A stretch of 58,481 nucleotides of DNA, from positions 1-58,481 of the forward strand of contig JAHWJY010000005.1 in assembly GCA_019348135.1 (NCBI GenBank). Direction: 5' to 3'. The notes beneath the pieces were generated by a model. It did no database searches. It saw nothing but the letters and a program-made list of their open reading frames with translations, and was not told the DNA's origin. This document shows, in pieces, positions 8,295 to 15,768 of the stretch; the first letter of the stretch is position 1, and each line of letters starts with the position of its first letter. Both the position numbers and the translations under genes were made by a program. The stretch comes from Actinomycetota bacterium (GTDB taxonomy: Bacteria > Actinomycetota > Nitriliruptoria > Nitriliruptorales > Nitriliruptoraceae).

Positions 8295-9856
8295 CCGACG
8301 ACCAGGACGACCAGCTCCGCGAGGACGAGTGGCACCCGGACGACGCGTACTTCGCCAAGCGCTACGACGGCATCGACCTCGAGCCGCCCGAGGCCGCTGA
8401 GGACCTCGTCGCCGGCAGCGAGGGTGAGCTCACCCGCGCCGAGCAGCGCCGCCGCGGCCGTGACGTCATCGAGGAGGGTGCCCCGCGCGAGGGCGTCGAC
8501 ATCATCCGCAAGGTCGAGCGCGCCGTGATCGTCGGCGTGCAGCTCCCGGGGCGCACCATGGCCGAGGTCGAGGCGAGCCTCGACGAGCTGACCGCGCTCC
8601 TCGACACCGCCGGCGCGGAGGTGGCCGAGCGCATCATCCAGCGTCGCGAGGCCCCCGACGCGGCCACCTACATCGGGCGCGGCAAGGTCGCGGAGCTGAA
8701 GGACATCGCCGCCGAGGTGCACGCGGATGCCGTCGTGTTCGACGACGAGCTCGCGCCGGCGCAGCAGCGTACGCTGGAGGAGGGGATCCGTCAGAAGGTG
8801 CTCGACCGCACGATCGTGATCCTCGACATCTTCGCGCAGCACGCCACGAGCCGCGAGGGCAAGGCCCAGGTCGAGCTCGCCCAGCTCGGCTACATGCTCC
8901 CGCGTCTGCGCGGATGGGGCGATGCGCTGTCCCGCCAGGCCGGTGGCCGCGCCGCCGGCGGTGTCGGCATCGGCGGGCGGGGTCCGGGTGAGACCCAGCT
9001 CGAGGTCGACCGCCGCCGCATCATGCGCCGCATCAGCAAGCTCAAGAGCGACCTCACCGACTTCGAGCGGATCCGTCGGACCAAGGCGCTCGAGCGCGAG
9101 CGCAACCGCGTCCCCACCGCGGCGCTGGTGGGCTACACGAACGCCGGCAAGTCCTCGCTGCTGAACCGGCTGACCGGCGCGTCGGTGCTCGTCGAGGACC
9201 GGCTCTTCGCGACCCTCGACGCGACCGTGCGCCGGCTCGAGACCGGCGACGGGCGCGACGTGGTCCTCACCGACACGGTCGGGTTCGTCCGCAAGCTCCC
9301 GCACGGGCTCGTCGAGGCGTTCAAGTCGACGCTCGAGGAGTCCACGCGCGCCGACCTGCTGCTGCACGTGGTCGACGCGAGCCACCCCGAGGCCGAGGCC
9401 CAGATCGTCGCCGTCCGCGAGGTGCTCGAGGAGATCGGCGCCGACCGCCTCCCCGAGCAGATCGTGCTCAACAAGATCGACCGCGCCGACCCGGACGACC
9501 TCGCCGCGCTCGCCCGTCAGGTCGAGAACGAGACCGGGGCGTCCCCGGTCCTCGTCTCCGCCGTGACCGGCGCCGGCATCGATGAGCTCGTGGCGCGGAT
9601 CATGCAGCGCCTGCCCGGTCGACGCCTGAAGGTCCGGGCCACCATCCCGTTCTCGCGGCACGACCTCGTCGCCGCCGCGCACGAACGGGGCGAGGTGCAC
9701 CTCGAGGAGCACTCGGCGCAGGGCACCACCCTCGTGGCCTCGGTCGACGAGGAGGTGGCGCACGAGATGCGCCCGTGGCTCGAGGACGACCCGTTCGCGG
9801 TCGAGCCGGAGGCGTGGGAGCGCGCGTCCGGCGACGGCGACGCGGACGGGGGTTAG
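8291..9856 (+). CDS. hflX: Ribosome-associated GTPase HflX
   Basis: HflX is a GTPase that splits stalled or hibernating 70S ribosomes. Order of domains: a variable N-terminal arm (about 70 residues), the HflX N-domain (ERAVIVGVQLPG onward), the RLRGWGDALSRQ...GGRGPGETQLE linker, the G domain with P-loop GYTNAGKS, switch DTVGFVR, NKID, and a short C-terminal domain. There is no in-frame ATG, GTG or TTG between the dapF stop and the conserved core; the only candidate is CTG at 8291, which overlaps the dapF stop (CTGA) and has GAGAGG seven bases upstream. A GTG at 8523 would cut into the conserved N-domain. Its stop overlaps the lexA stop on the opposite strand by two bases. Confidence 0.93.
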   Translation: MTDDQDDQLREDEWHPDDAYFAKRYDGIDLEPPEAAEDLVAGSEGELTRAEQRRRGRDVIEEGAPREGVDIIRKVERAVIVGVQLPGRTMAEVEASLDELTALLDTAGAEVAERIIQRREAPDAATYIGRGKVAELKDIAAEVHADAVVFDDELAPAQQRTLEEGIRQKVLDRTIVILDIFAQHATSREGKAQVELAQLGYMLPRLRGWGDALSRQAGGRAAGGVGIGGRGPGETQLEVDRRRIMRRISKLKSDLTDFERIRRTKALERERNRVPTAALVGYTNAGKSSLLNRLTGASVLVEDRLFATLDATVRRLETGDGRDVVLTDTVGFVRKLPHGLVEAFKSTLEESTRADLLLHVVDASHPEAEAQIVAVREVLEEIGADRLPEQIVLNKIDRADPDDLAALARQVENETGASPVLVSAVTGAGIDELVARIMQRLPGRRLKVRATIPFSRHDLVAAAHERGEVHLEEHSAQGTTLVASVDEEVAHEMRPWLEDDPFAVEPEAWERASGDGDADGG

Positions 9857-10569
9857 CGGATCGAGCGCAGGACCGTCACGACCTTGCCCATGATGCGGGC
9901 GTCGGCGTCCTCGCCGACCTGGATGGGCTCGTAGGCGGCGTTGGCCGGGTCGAGGAACACCTCGCCGGCGCGGGTGCGGCGGAAGAACTTCACCGTCGCC
10001 TCGCCGTCGACGAGCGCGGCGCACATCTCGCCCTGCTCGACCGTGGGCTGCTCGCGGATGACGACGAGGTCGCCCGGGAAGACGCCGGCCTCGATCATCG
10101 ACTCGCCCCGGACGCGCAGCATGAACAGCGTCCCGTCACCGACGAGGTCCCGGGGGAGCGGGTAGACCGCGTCGACGCGCTCCTCGGCGATGATCGGCGC
10201 GCCGGCGGCGATGTCGCCGACCAGCGGGATGTTGCGCGTCTGCTCCGGTCGCTGCTCGAGGTCGGTGTCGAGGTCGCGGGCGACCTCGAGGGCACGGGGC
10301 TTGGTGTGGTCGCGCCGGAGGAAGCCCTTCTCCTCGAGCGTGGCCAGCTGCGCGTGCACCGACGAGGTGGACTTCAGCCCCACCGCGTTGCAGATCTCGC
10401 GCACCGACGGCGGGTAGCCGTGGGCCTCGACGTGGCCGGAGATGACCTCGAGGATGGCGCGCTGCCGGTCGGAGAGGTCGCCGGTGGCGGATCGCACCTC
10501 GAGGACGGGCTCGCCGTCGCCGTGCGGCATCGCGTCGATGGGGTCGGGCTCGGTGCCGCGCGGTGCCAC
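9853..10569 (-). CDS. lexA: SOS response repressor LexA
   Basis: LexA represses DNA-damage genes until RecA filaments trigger self-cleavage. The 238-residue protein has an N-terminal winged helix-turn-helix (about residues 32-95, PPSVREICNAVGLKSTSSVHAQL), the cleavage site Ala122-Gly123 in D-I-A-A-G-A-P, and the catalytic dyad Ser157 (RGESM) and Lys194 (ATVKFF). I chose GTG at 10569 because GAGGAG lies six bases upstream; an internal ATG at 10530 is the alternative. The promoter and several SOS boxes lie directly upstream, implying autoregulation, and the divergent gene is a LysM cell-division suppressor candidate. Confidence 0.96.
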   Translation of the reverse strand: MAPRGTEPDPIDAMPHGDGEPVLEVRSATGDLSDRQRAILEVISGHVEAHGYPPSVREICNAVGLKSTSSVHAQLATLEEKGFLRRDHTKPRALEVARDLDTDLEQRPEQTRNIPLVGDIAAGAPIIAEERVDAVYPLPRDLVGDGTLFMLRVRGESMIEAGVFPGDLVVIREQPTVEQGEMCAALVDGEATVKFFRRTRAGEVFLDPANAAYEPIQVGEDADARIMGKVVTVLRSIR

Positions 10570-10588
10570 CTTCGTCTCCTCGTCCGCC

Positions 10589-10701
10589 GAACGGGTGTTC
10601 GCCGCAACGTAACAGCCACGGGGCCCGGTGACAAACACCTGTTCGGGCGGGCGCTTGACGAGCGAACACGCGTTCGGTTGACTGGGAGCGAACACCCGTT
10701 C
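10589..10701 (+). promoter_or_regulatory. Cluster of four LexA (SOS) boxes between lexA and the LysM gene
   Basis: Three perfect GAAC-N4-GTTC palindromes are present at 10589-10600 (spacer GGGT), 10664-10675 (ACGC) and 10690-10701 (ACCC), and one near-perfect copy, AAACACCTGTTC, at 10633-10644. GAAC-N4-GTTC is the known LexA operator of Gram-positive bacteria. The first copy lies downstream of the lexA -10 box, the imperfect one overlaps its -35 box, and the other two lie nearer the divergent LysM gene. The arrangement implies that LexA controls both directions. Confidence 0.9.
10606..10634 (-). promoter_or_regulatory. lexA promoter
   Basis: On the minus strand TTGTCA (10634-10629) and TACGTT (10611-10606) are separated by exactly 17 bases, a good housekeeping-sigma promoter. 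It is flanked and overlapped by SOS boxes at 10589-10600 and 10633-10644, which would let LexA block polymerase. The predicted start leaves a leader of about 30 bases containing GAGGAG before the GTG start. Confidence 0.75.
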
Positions 10702-10764
10702 GGTACGGGGCGTGTCACACCCCCTCCGTACGGTCCGGGGACACCGAGCACGAGAGGCGAGACG

Positions 10765-11157
10765 ATGCCAGCAGCGACCGCGATCCGGCACGACGTGGAC
10801 ACCACCGACACGGGCCGTGGTGCGTCGGTCCGCCCACAGCTGTCGGTCGTGACCGGTGGGGGCGGCCCCTCGGCCGCCACCTACCGGCGGCGCCGCCTGG
10901 TCGTGCTGGCCGGCTTCCTGTCCCTCGTGCTCGGGCTCACGCTGCTCTTCGGCGCCGGCGGGGCGGAGGCAGAGCTCACCGACCGCGTCGCGGGGCACGA
11001 GGTCGTGGCGCCGGGCGAGACGCTGTGGGACGTCGCCGCCGAGACCGCCCCGGCCGGGGTCGACGTCCGCGACCAGCTCGCGGCCATCATCGAGCTGAAC
11101 GGCTTCGGCGGCGGCGACGTCCCGGCCTGGACGGTCGTGCTGATCCCGCAGCGGTGA
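10765..11157 (+). CDS. LysM-domain membrane protein, probable SOS cell-division suppressor (YneA/Rv2719c type)
   Basis: A 130-residue protein with a cytoplasmic N-terminus (residues 1-43, ending in the basic YRRRR), one membrane segment at about 44-66 and an external LysM peptidoglycan-binding domain at about 78-128 (VVAPGETLWDVAAE ... VPAWTVVLIPQ). The same layout and the same divergent position next to lexA are known for Bacillus YneA and Mycobacterium Rv2719c, which stop septation during DNA damage. SOS boxes at 10664 and 10690 fit control by LexA. A TACGGT -10-like box lies at 10729-10734 and GAGAGG precedes the ATG. The cell-division role is inferred from context; the domain layout is seen. 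Confidence 0.85.
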   Translation: MPAATAIRHDVDTTDTGRGASVRPQLSVVTGGGGPSAATYRRRRLVVLAGFLSLVLGLTLLFGAGGAEAELTDRVAGHEVVAPGETLWDVAAETAPAGVDVRDQLAAIIELNGFGGGDVPAWTVVLIPQR

Positions 11158-11217
11158 CGGGTGCGGGCCGCCGGTAGGTTCGTCGTCCCCGACCACCCAC
11201 TCCGGAAGGCCCGTCCC

Positions 11218-11613
11218 GTGCCCGCCGTGCTGCCCGACGACGTCCGTGCCCTGATCGACGCCCCCAACATCGCCCACCTCGGGGTCAACACCGCCGCCGG
11301 CCCGCACGTCAGCGCCGTGTGGATCGACCGCGAGGACGACCGCATCCTGATCAACACCGCGGAGGGTCGCGTCAAGCCGCAGGCCCTGCGCGAGGACCCC
11401 CGCGTCGGCATCAGCATCGTGGCGAGCGACGACGCCTACACCAACGCCGTGCTCCAGGGCCGCGTGGTCGAGTTCCGGTCCGAGGGTGCGCGCGAGCACA
11501 TCGACGCGCTCGCGAAGAAGTACTTCGGCCGCGACGTCTACGGCGGCCCCGCCGGCGAGGAGCGCGTCATCCTCGTGATCGAGGTCGACAAGGTCGCGGG
11601 CAACGCCACCTAG
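11218..11613 (+). CDS. PPOX-class (pyridoxamine-phosphate-oxidase fold) F420/flavin oxidoreductase
   Basis: A 131-residue split-barrel protein. The start LPDDVRALIDAPNIAHLGVNTAAGPHVSAVWID followed by INTAEGRVKPQALREDPRVGISI is characteristic of the small PPOX proteins that bind F420 or FMN in actinobacteria. The core pattern G-R-V-K-x2-A-L-R-x-D-P-R contacts the cofactor phosphate in known members. GTG at 11218 is chosen because GGAAGG lies eight bases upstream; an in-frame GTG at 11161 would add 19 residues. The gene stands alone between the LysM gene and the convergent nrdR. Substrate unknown. Confidence 0.85.
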   Translation: MPAVLPDDVRALIDAPNIAHLGVNTAAGPHVSAVWIDREDDRILINTAEGRVKPQALREDPRVGISIVASDDAYTNAVLQGRVVEFRSEGAREHIDALAKKYFGRDVYGGPAGEERVILVIEVDKVAGNAT

Positions 11614-11628
11614 CCGCGCTGCCGCGCC

Positions 11629-12093
11629 TCAGGTCTTCGGCGGCGCTTCCTTGCGGAGCGAGTGCAGCTCCTTCTCGAAGTCCTCCGGCCCCTGGAAGTC
11701 CTTGTAGACCGAGGCGAACCGGACGTAGGCGACGGGATCGAGGTCGCGCAGCTCGGCGAGCACCTGCAGGCCGACCTGCTCCGAGGTGACCTCGCGCTGG
11801 CCGAGCTCGCGCAGCGACCGCTCCACGGCGTAGGACGCCCGCTCGAGGTCCTCGATCGGGATGCGGTCCTTCGCGGAGCGGTGCATGCCGTCGAGCACCT
11901 TCGCGCGCGAGAAGGACGACGAGGTGCCGTTGCGCTTCCGGACCAGCAGGTCGGGCAGCTCCACCCGCTCGAAGGTGGTGAAGCGGCCGCCGCAGGCGCT
12001 GCACTCGCGCCGGCGTCGGATCGACCCCCCGTCGGTGCTCGGCCGGGAGTCGACCACCCGGTCGTCGTCGGCTCCGCAGGTGGGACAGCGCAC
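11629..12093 (-). CDS. nrdR: Ribonucleotide reductase transcriptional repressor NrdR
   Basis: NrdR senses ATP/dATP and represses ribonucleotide reductase genes. The 154-residue protein has the N-terminal zinc ribbon with Cys3, Cys6, Cys31 and Cys34 (CPTCG ... CSACG), followed by the ATP-cone domain (LLVRKRNGTSSSFSRAKVLDGM onward). The GTG start gives the family's invariant M-R-C-P start. Its likely target here is nrdJ, about 7 kb to the right, whose promoter region has two candidate NrdR boxes. The stop lies 16 bases from the convergent PPOX gene. Confidence 0.95.
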   Translation of the reverse strand: MRCPTCGADDDRVVDSRPSTDGGSIRRRRECSACGGRFTTFERVELPDLLVRKRNGTSSSFSRAKVLDGMHRSAKDRIPIEDLERASYAVERSLRELGQREVTSEQVGLQVLAELRDLDPVAYVRFASVYKDFQGPEDFEKELHSLRKEAPPKT

Positions 12094-12219
12094 CGTTCGG
12101 GCCTCCCGGAGCCCGGCCCGTGGGGACCGGTGGTGGACGACAGGGCCGCGCGGACCGCGACCGTCGGGGACGGTAGGCGCCGGCCGGGGCCGGTCCGAGC
12201 ACCCGCTACCTTCCGCCCC

Positions 12220-13065
12220 ATGAGCCCGACCACCACCATCCCCGCCGGCCCGTCGAGCCTCGGCCTCGGCCTCGCCGCCGACGCCGACGTCGACGTCGTC
12301 GACGGTGCGCTGCGGCGACGGCTCACGACGCCGTCCCACCTCCACGGCCCGACCGGCATCCTCCAGGGCGGCCTGGCCGCCGGCGTGCTGGCCGAGGCGG
12401 CCCGCCTCGCCGACCGCTTCGGTGCCCCCTTGACCAGCATCGACGCCCGGCTGTGGCGACCGACCCCGTTGGATGCCGAGCTCACGGTCGAGGTCCGTCA
12501 GACGGGCGCGGCGCGCTTCGAGGTCCGCACGCTCGCCGGCGAGGACGAGCTCGTCACCGGGGCGGTCGAGTTCGCCGGCCACGACCCCGTGCACCGCGTC
12601 CCCGACCTCGTCGAGCTGGGCCGCGTGCCGCTGCCCGAGCCGGTCGCGCAGGACCGCTTCCCGGACTGCTGGGTGTGCGGCCCCGCGCACCCGGACGGGC
12701 TCCACCTCCTGCCCGCCTGGCACGCCCCGGACCGCGTCTCGATCCCGTGGATCCCGGACGACTCGCTCGCCGACGACCGTGGCCACCTCCACCCGCTGGT
12801 CGTGGCCGCCGTCCTCGACTGCCCCACCGTGTGGGCGGCGCGGGACGCGTGGGAGGGGCAGGGCTTCGCCGGCGCGCTCCTCACCGGCTACCACCTCGGC
12901 GCGTTCGCCGACGCGCCGGTGGGCGAGCCCCTGCGGGTCGTCGCGCGCCTCGACCACGTCGACGGGCGCAAGATCCGTGCCCGGTCCGCGCTGGTCGACG
13001 AGGACGGCATCGTCTACGCCGTGGCGTCGGCCTTCCACGTCGCCGTGGCCGAGCTGCCGTCGTGA
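12220..13065 (+). CDS. Double-hotdog thioesterase-like protein
   Basis: A 281-residue protein with the look of two hotdog modules. The first module has HLHGPTGILQGGLAAGVLAEAARL, which resembles the HGG helix start of acyl-CoA thioesterases. Near residue 145 is F-P-D-C-W-V-C-G-P-x-H-P-D-G-L, a Cys-pair signature seen in a group of uncharacterised actinobacterial hotdog proteins. Activity on acyl-CoA is inferred, not shown. A TACCTT box (12207-12212) ends seven bases before the ATG without a ribosome-binding site, so this is a leaderless candidate. Its stop overlaps the next gene (GTGA), which codes trehalose phosphatase. Confidence 0.7.
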   Translation: MSPTTTIPAGPSSLGLGLAADADVDVVDGALRRRLTTPSHLHGPTGILQGGLAAGVLAEAARLADRFGAPLTSIDARLWRPTPLDAELTVEVRQTGAARFEVRTLAGEDELVTGAVEFAGHDPVHRVPDLVELGRVPLPEPVAQDRFPDCWVCGPAHPDGLHLLPAWHAPDRVSIPWIPDDSLADDRGHLHPLVVAAVLDCPTVWAARDAWEGQGFAGALLTGYHLGAFADAPVGEPLRVVARLDHVDGRKIRARSALVDEDGIVYAVASAFHVAVAELPS

Positions 13066-13862
13066 CCTCACGGCCCATCGCGCAGGTCCCGCACTACGGG
13101 GCGTGCCTGGACGAGATCCGCGCCATCCTCGCCCGTGGCACGCCGGCGCTGTTCCTCGACTTCGACGGCGTCCTCGCCCCGATCGTGTCCCGGCCGGGCG
13201 ACGCGACCGCCCCGCCCGAGACCCTCGAGGTCGTCGCCCGCCTCGCGACGGCCGTGCCCGTCGCCGTCGTGAGCGGCCGCGGGCTCGACGACGTCCGCGG
13301 CCGCGTCGACGTCCCCGGGGTGACCTACGCCGGCAGCCACGGCTTCGAGGTGCTGGGACCGACGGGGGCCCGACACGACCGCACCGGGCCGTGGGGGGCG
13401 GCGCTCGACGACGCCGAGGCGTCGCTCCGTGACGAGCTGGGAGACCTCGCCGGCGTCGAGGTGGAGCGCAAGGCCGCGGCCATCGCCGTGCACGTGCGCA
13501 ACGCCGGCCTCGAAGACGCGGAGCTCGCCGCCGCGACGGCCCACCGGACGGCCGAGCGGCACGGGGACCTCGAGTCCCACGACGGCAAGGCCATCGTCGA
13601 GCTCCGCCCCGCCATCGACTGGCACAAGGGTCGCGTCGTCGAGCGGCTGCTCGACTCGCTCGACGATCCCGAGGCCGTGCCCGTCTACGTCGGCGACGAC
13701 ACGACCGACGAGGACGCGTTCGCCGTCGTGGCCCCGCGTGGCATCGCGCTGGTCGTCCGCGGCGAGACCGACGAGCGCTCGACCCTCGCCGACTACGCCG
13801 CCGCCGACACCGCCGACGCGCGACGGTTCCTCGTCCAGCTCGCCGAGCTGCTCGGCGCCTAG
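13062..13862 (+). CDS. otsB: Trehalose-6-phosphate phosphatase
   Basis: Removes phosphate from trehalose 6-phosphate in trehalose synthesis. The 266-residue HAD protein has motif I LFLDFDGVLAP (Asp33, Asp35), motif II VVSGRGLDDV, the GSHGFEV cap segment typical of OtsB, and motif III/IV VYVGDDTTDEDAF. The GTG start overlaps the preceding hotdog gene's stop (GTGA). No otsA partner lies in the window, so trehalose 6-phosphate must come from elsewhere. A short hairpin follows the TAG stop. Confidence 0.93.
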   Translation: MTSRPIAQVPHYGACLDEIRAILARGTPALFLDFDGVLAPIVSRPGDATAPPETLEVVARLATAVPVAVVSGRGLDDVRGRVDVPGVTYAGSHGFEVLGPTGARHDRTGPWGAALDDAEASLRDELGDLAGVEVERKAAAIAVHVRNAGLEDAELAAATAHRTAERHGDLESHDGKAIVELRPAIDWHKGRVVERLLDSLDDPEAVPVYVGDDTTDEDAFAVVAPRGIALVVRGETDERSTLADYAAADTADARRFLVQLAELLGA

Positions 13863-13868
13863 GGGGCA

Positions 13869-13885
13869 CATCCGCGTGGCGGATG
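13869..13885 (+). terminator. Hairpin after otsB, possible terminator
   Basis: Perfect 7-bp stem CATCCGC / GCGGATG with a 3-base loop GTG, seven bases after the otsB stop. It is flanked by GGGGG (13862-13866) and CCCCC (13895-13899), which could extend it. There is no T-run, so its strength is uncertain. It lies between convergent genes. Confidence 0.45.
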
Positions 13886-13928
13886 CGTCCCGGACCCCCG
13901 GGGGGACATCGGCCACACGTCCCCGGCG

Positions 13929-14660
13929 TCAGCCGAGCAGGAGGCGGACGGCGGCGATCGTGACCGCGACGAGGAGCAGCCGCACGAAGGCCTCCTCGCT
14001 GATCCGTCCCAGCAGCACCTGACCGACACGGTTGCCGAGCGTGACCGTCGCCGCCGCCGCGGCGGCCGCGCCGAGGTTGCCGACCGTGAGGATCCCGTTC
14101 AGCACGAACACGAGGGTCTTCAGCGCGTGCACGGTGCCGTTGGTGGCCGCGTTGGTGGCCGCGAAGGCGCCCTTCCGCAGGCCCCGGGCGTGCAGGTACG
14201 GCGCGTTGACCGGTCCGGCGCCGCCGACCGTGGCGGACAGCCCGCCGAGCGCCACGCCGACGGGCAGGCCGGCCGGGGCGGCGATGGCCTCCGAGCGGGC
14301 CGGCTCGTCGCGTCGCTGCCGCAGGAGCTGCACCGCGACGAAGGTGAGCAGCAGCAGCCCCATGCCGACCTGGATGGCGCGGCCCGGCAGCCGGGGGAGC
14401 AGCAGCGCCCCGGCGATCGCCGCGGGCACGGCGCCGGCCAGGAGCCACCCCGCGGCGGGACGGTCGAGCTCGCCGCGGAACATCAGGTAGCGGGTGCCGT
14501 TGCCGATCATCAGCACCGGCGCGGTCAGGCCCACGACGGCCCGCGGCTCGGCGACGAGCGACAGCAGCGCCACGAGCGAGATGCCGCCCCCGATGCCGGC
14601 GACGGTCGTGATCACGCCCGCCGCGAAGCCGCCGACGGCGGCGAGGACGAGGAGCGTCAC
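13929..14660 (-). CDS. TauE/SafE-family membrane exporter
   Basis: A 243-residue membrane protein of the sulfite exporter TauE/SafE family. Two homologous halves each begin with the small-residue helix typical of the family: GGFAAGVITTVAGIGGGISLVALLSL at the start and GGLSATVGGAGPVNAPYL in the middle. About seven to eight hydrophobic segments are visible. Family members move sulfoacetate, sulfite or other organosulfur anions, but the substrate here cannot be told. The GTG start lies 22 bases after the GNAT gene stop on the same strand, so the two are probably an operon. Confidence 0.85.
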   Translation of the reverse strand: MTLLVLAAVGGFAAGVITTVAGIGGGISLVALLSLVAEPRAVVGLTAPVLMIGNGTRYLMFRGELDRPAAGWLLAGAVPAAIAGALLLPRLPGRAIQVGMGLLLLTFVAVQLLRQRRDEPARSEAIAAPAGLPVGVALGGLSATVGGAGPVNAPYLHARGLRKGAFAATNAATNGTVHALKTLVFVLNGILTVGNLGAAAAAAATVTLGNRVGQVLLGRISEEAFVRLLLVAVTIAAVRLLLG

Positions 14661-14682
14661 GCCGCGGCCTCCTCGGCCGACC

Positions 14683-15570
14683 TCACTCCCGGCGTTCGAG
14701 CAGGAACGTCTTGCCGGCCCGGCCCGTGTCGTCGGTCCAGTCGTTGACGACCTCGAGGCGGCCGTCCTGGCGGCGCTGGATCCGGGCGCGGCCCGACCCC
14801 GTGATCACCTCGAGGCCGCGCGGGCCGTCGAAGTCCTGCACGTAGCGGTAGACGAGCACGTCGCCGACGATGATCCCGGCCAGCTCGCCCTCGGTGATGT
14901 CCCCGCCGGCGTAGCGGGCGAGCGCGCGGCGGCCCTCCTGGAGGAACTTGAACACCATGCCGTGCGCGGCCGGGTGGGCCTCCTCGTCGGCGAGGACCTC
15001 CTCGACGACGAACGTGAGCCCGTGCAGGTCGTAGCCGTGGTCGTCGGCGCGGTGCCGCCCCGCCTCCCAGTCGGCGCGGGTGAGCGCGTAGCCCCACTCG
15101 GCGGCGTAGCGGCCGTCGGGCTGGAGGTAGCTGTCGCGGTAGCGGGCCTCCATGCGGAACCCGGCCGCGTTGAAGGCGCGCTGCATCGGGACGTTGTTCT
15201 CGTGGGCACGGCCCACGAGGCGCTGCAGCCCCGTCTGCTCGGCGAAGTGGTGGTCGGCCAGCTGGCTCAGGACCTCGCGGCCGACGCCCTTGCCGCGGTA
15301 GCGCGCGGAGATGCGGATGTGCATCGTGCCGTCGCCGGAGCTCATGCCCTCGACGTAGGCGTACCCGGCCGGCTCGCCGTCGACGACGATGGCCCAGCCC
15401 CACAGGTCGTCGGAGGCCCACACGCCCTCGTCGAGCTCGGCGGCGAGCTTCTCCTCGTCCCAGCCGCGACCCCGCGCGAGGTTGGTGGTGCTCGTCCGGT
15501 CCACCTCGACGAGCCAGGGAGCGTCCTCGGACGTCAGCATCCGGAGGTGCACCTCGGGACGTCGATCCAT
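14683..15570 (-). CDS. GNAT-family N-acetyltransferase with an extra C-terminal domain
   Basis: A 295-residue protein. Residues about 8-170 form a GNAT fold, with the acetyl-CoA pyrophosphate loop R-Y-R-G-K-G-V-G near residue 91 and the HENNVPMQRAFNAAGF helix typical of RimJ/RimL-like members. Residues about 175-295 form an extra domain with several beta-strands and a helix; I do not recognise it. It may bind the acceptor substrate. The ATG is preceded by GAGGAG, and the downstream exporter gene is 22 bases away. Confidence 0.8.
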   Translation of the reverse strand: MDRRPEVHLRMLTSEDAPWLVEVDRTSTTNLARGRGWDEEKLAAELDEGVWASDDLWGWAIVVDGEPAGYAYVEGMSSGDGTMHIRISARYRGKGVGREVLSQLADHHFAEQTGLQRLVGRAHENNVPMQRAFNAAGFRMEARYRDSYLQPDGRYAAEWGYALTRADWEAGRHRADDHGYDLHGLTFVVEEVLADEEAHPAAHGMVFKFLQEGRRALARYAGGDITEGELAGIIVGDVLVYRYVQDFDGPRGLEVITGSGRARIQRRQDGRLEVVNDWTDDTGRAGKTFLLERRE

Positions 15571-15768
15571 CTCGGCGTGCTCCTCGCTGCCGGGGTTCGA
15601 CCGGCGCGCTGGCGGGCGGAGGGGTGAGCGGGGACGCCAGGAGGTCGAGCCTCGGAGTGCCCCCGTGTCCGGGCAGGGGGAGCCTACTCGTCCGTTCCGA
15701 CGGGCGTCGGGGATGGCCCGGTTCGGACGCCCCTAGGCTCGCCGGTGACCCCGCGACAGGGAGCGACC

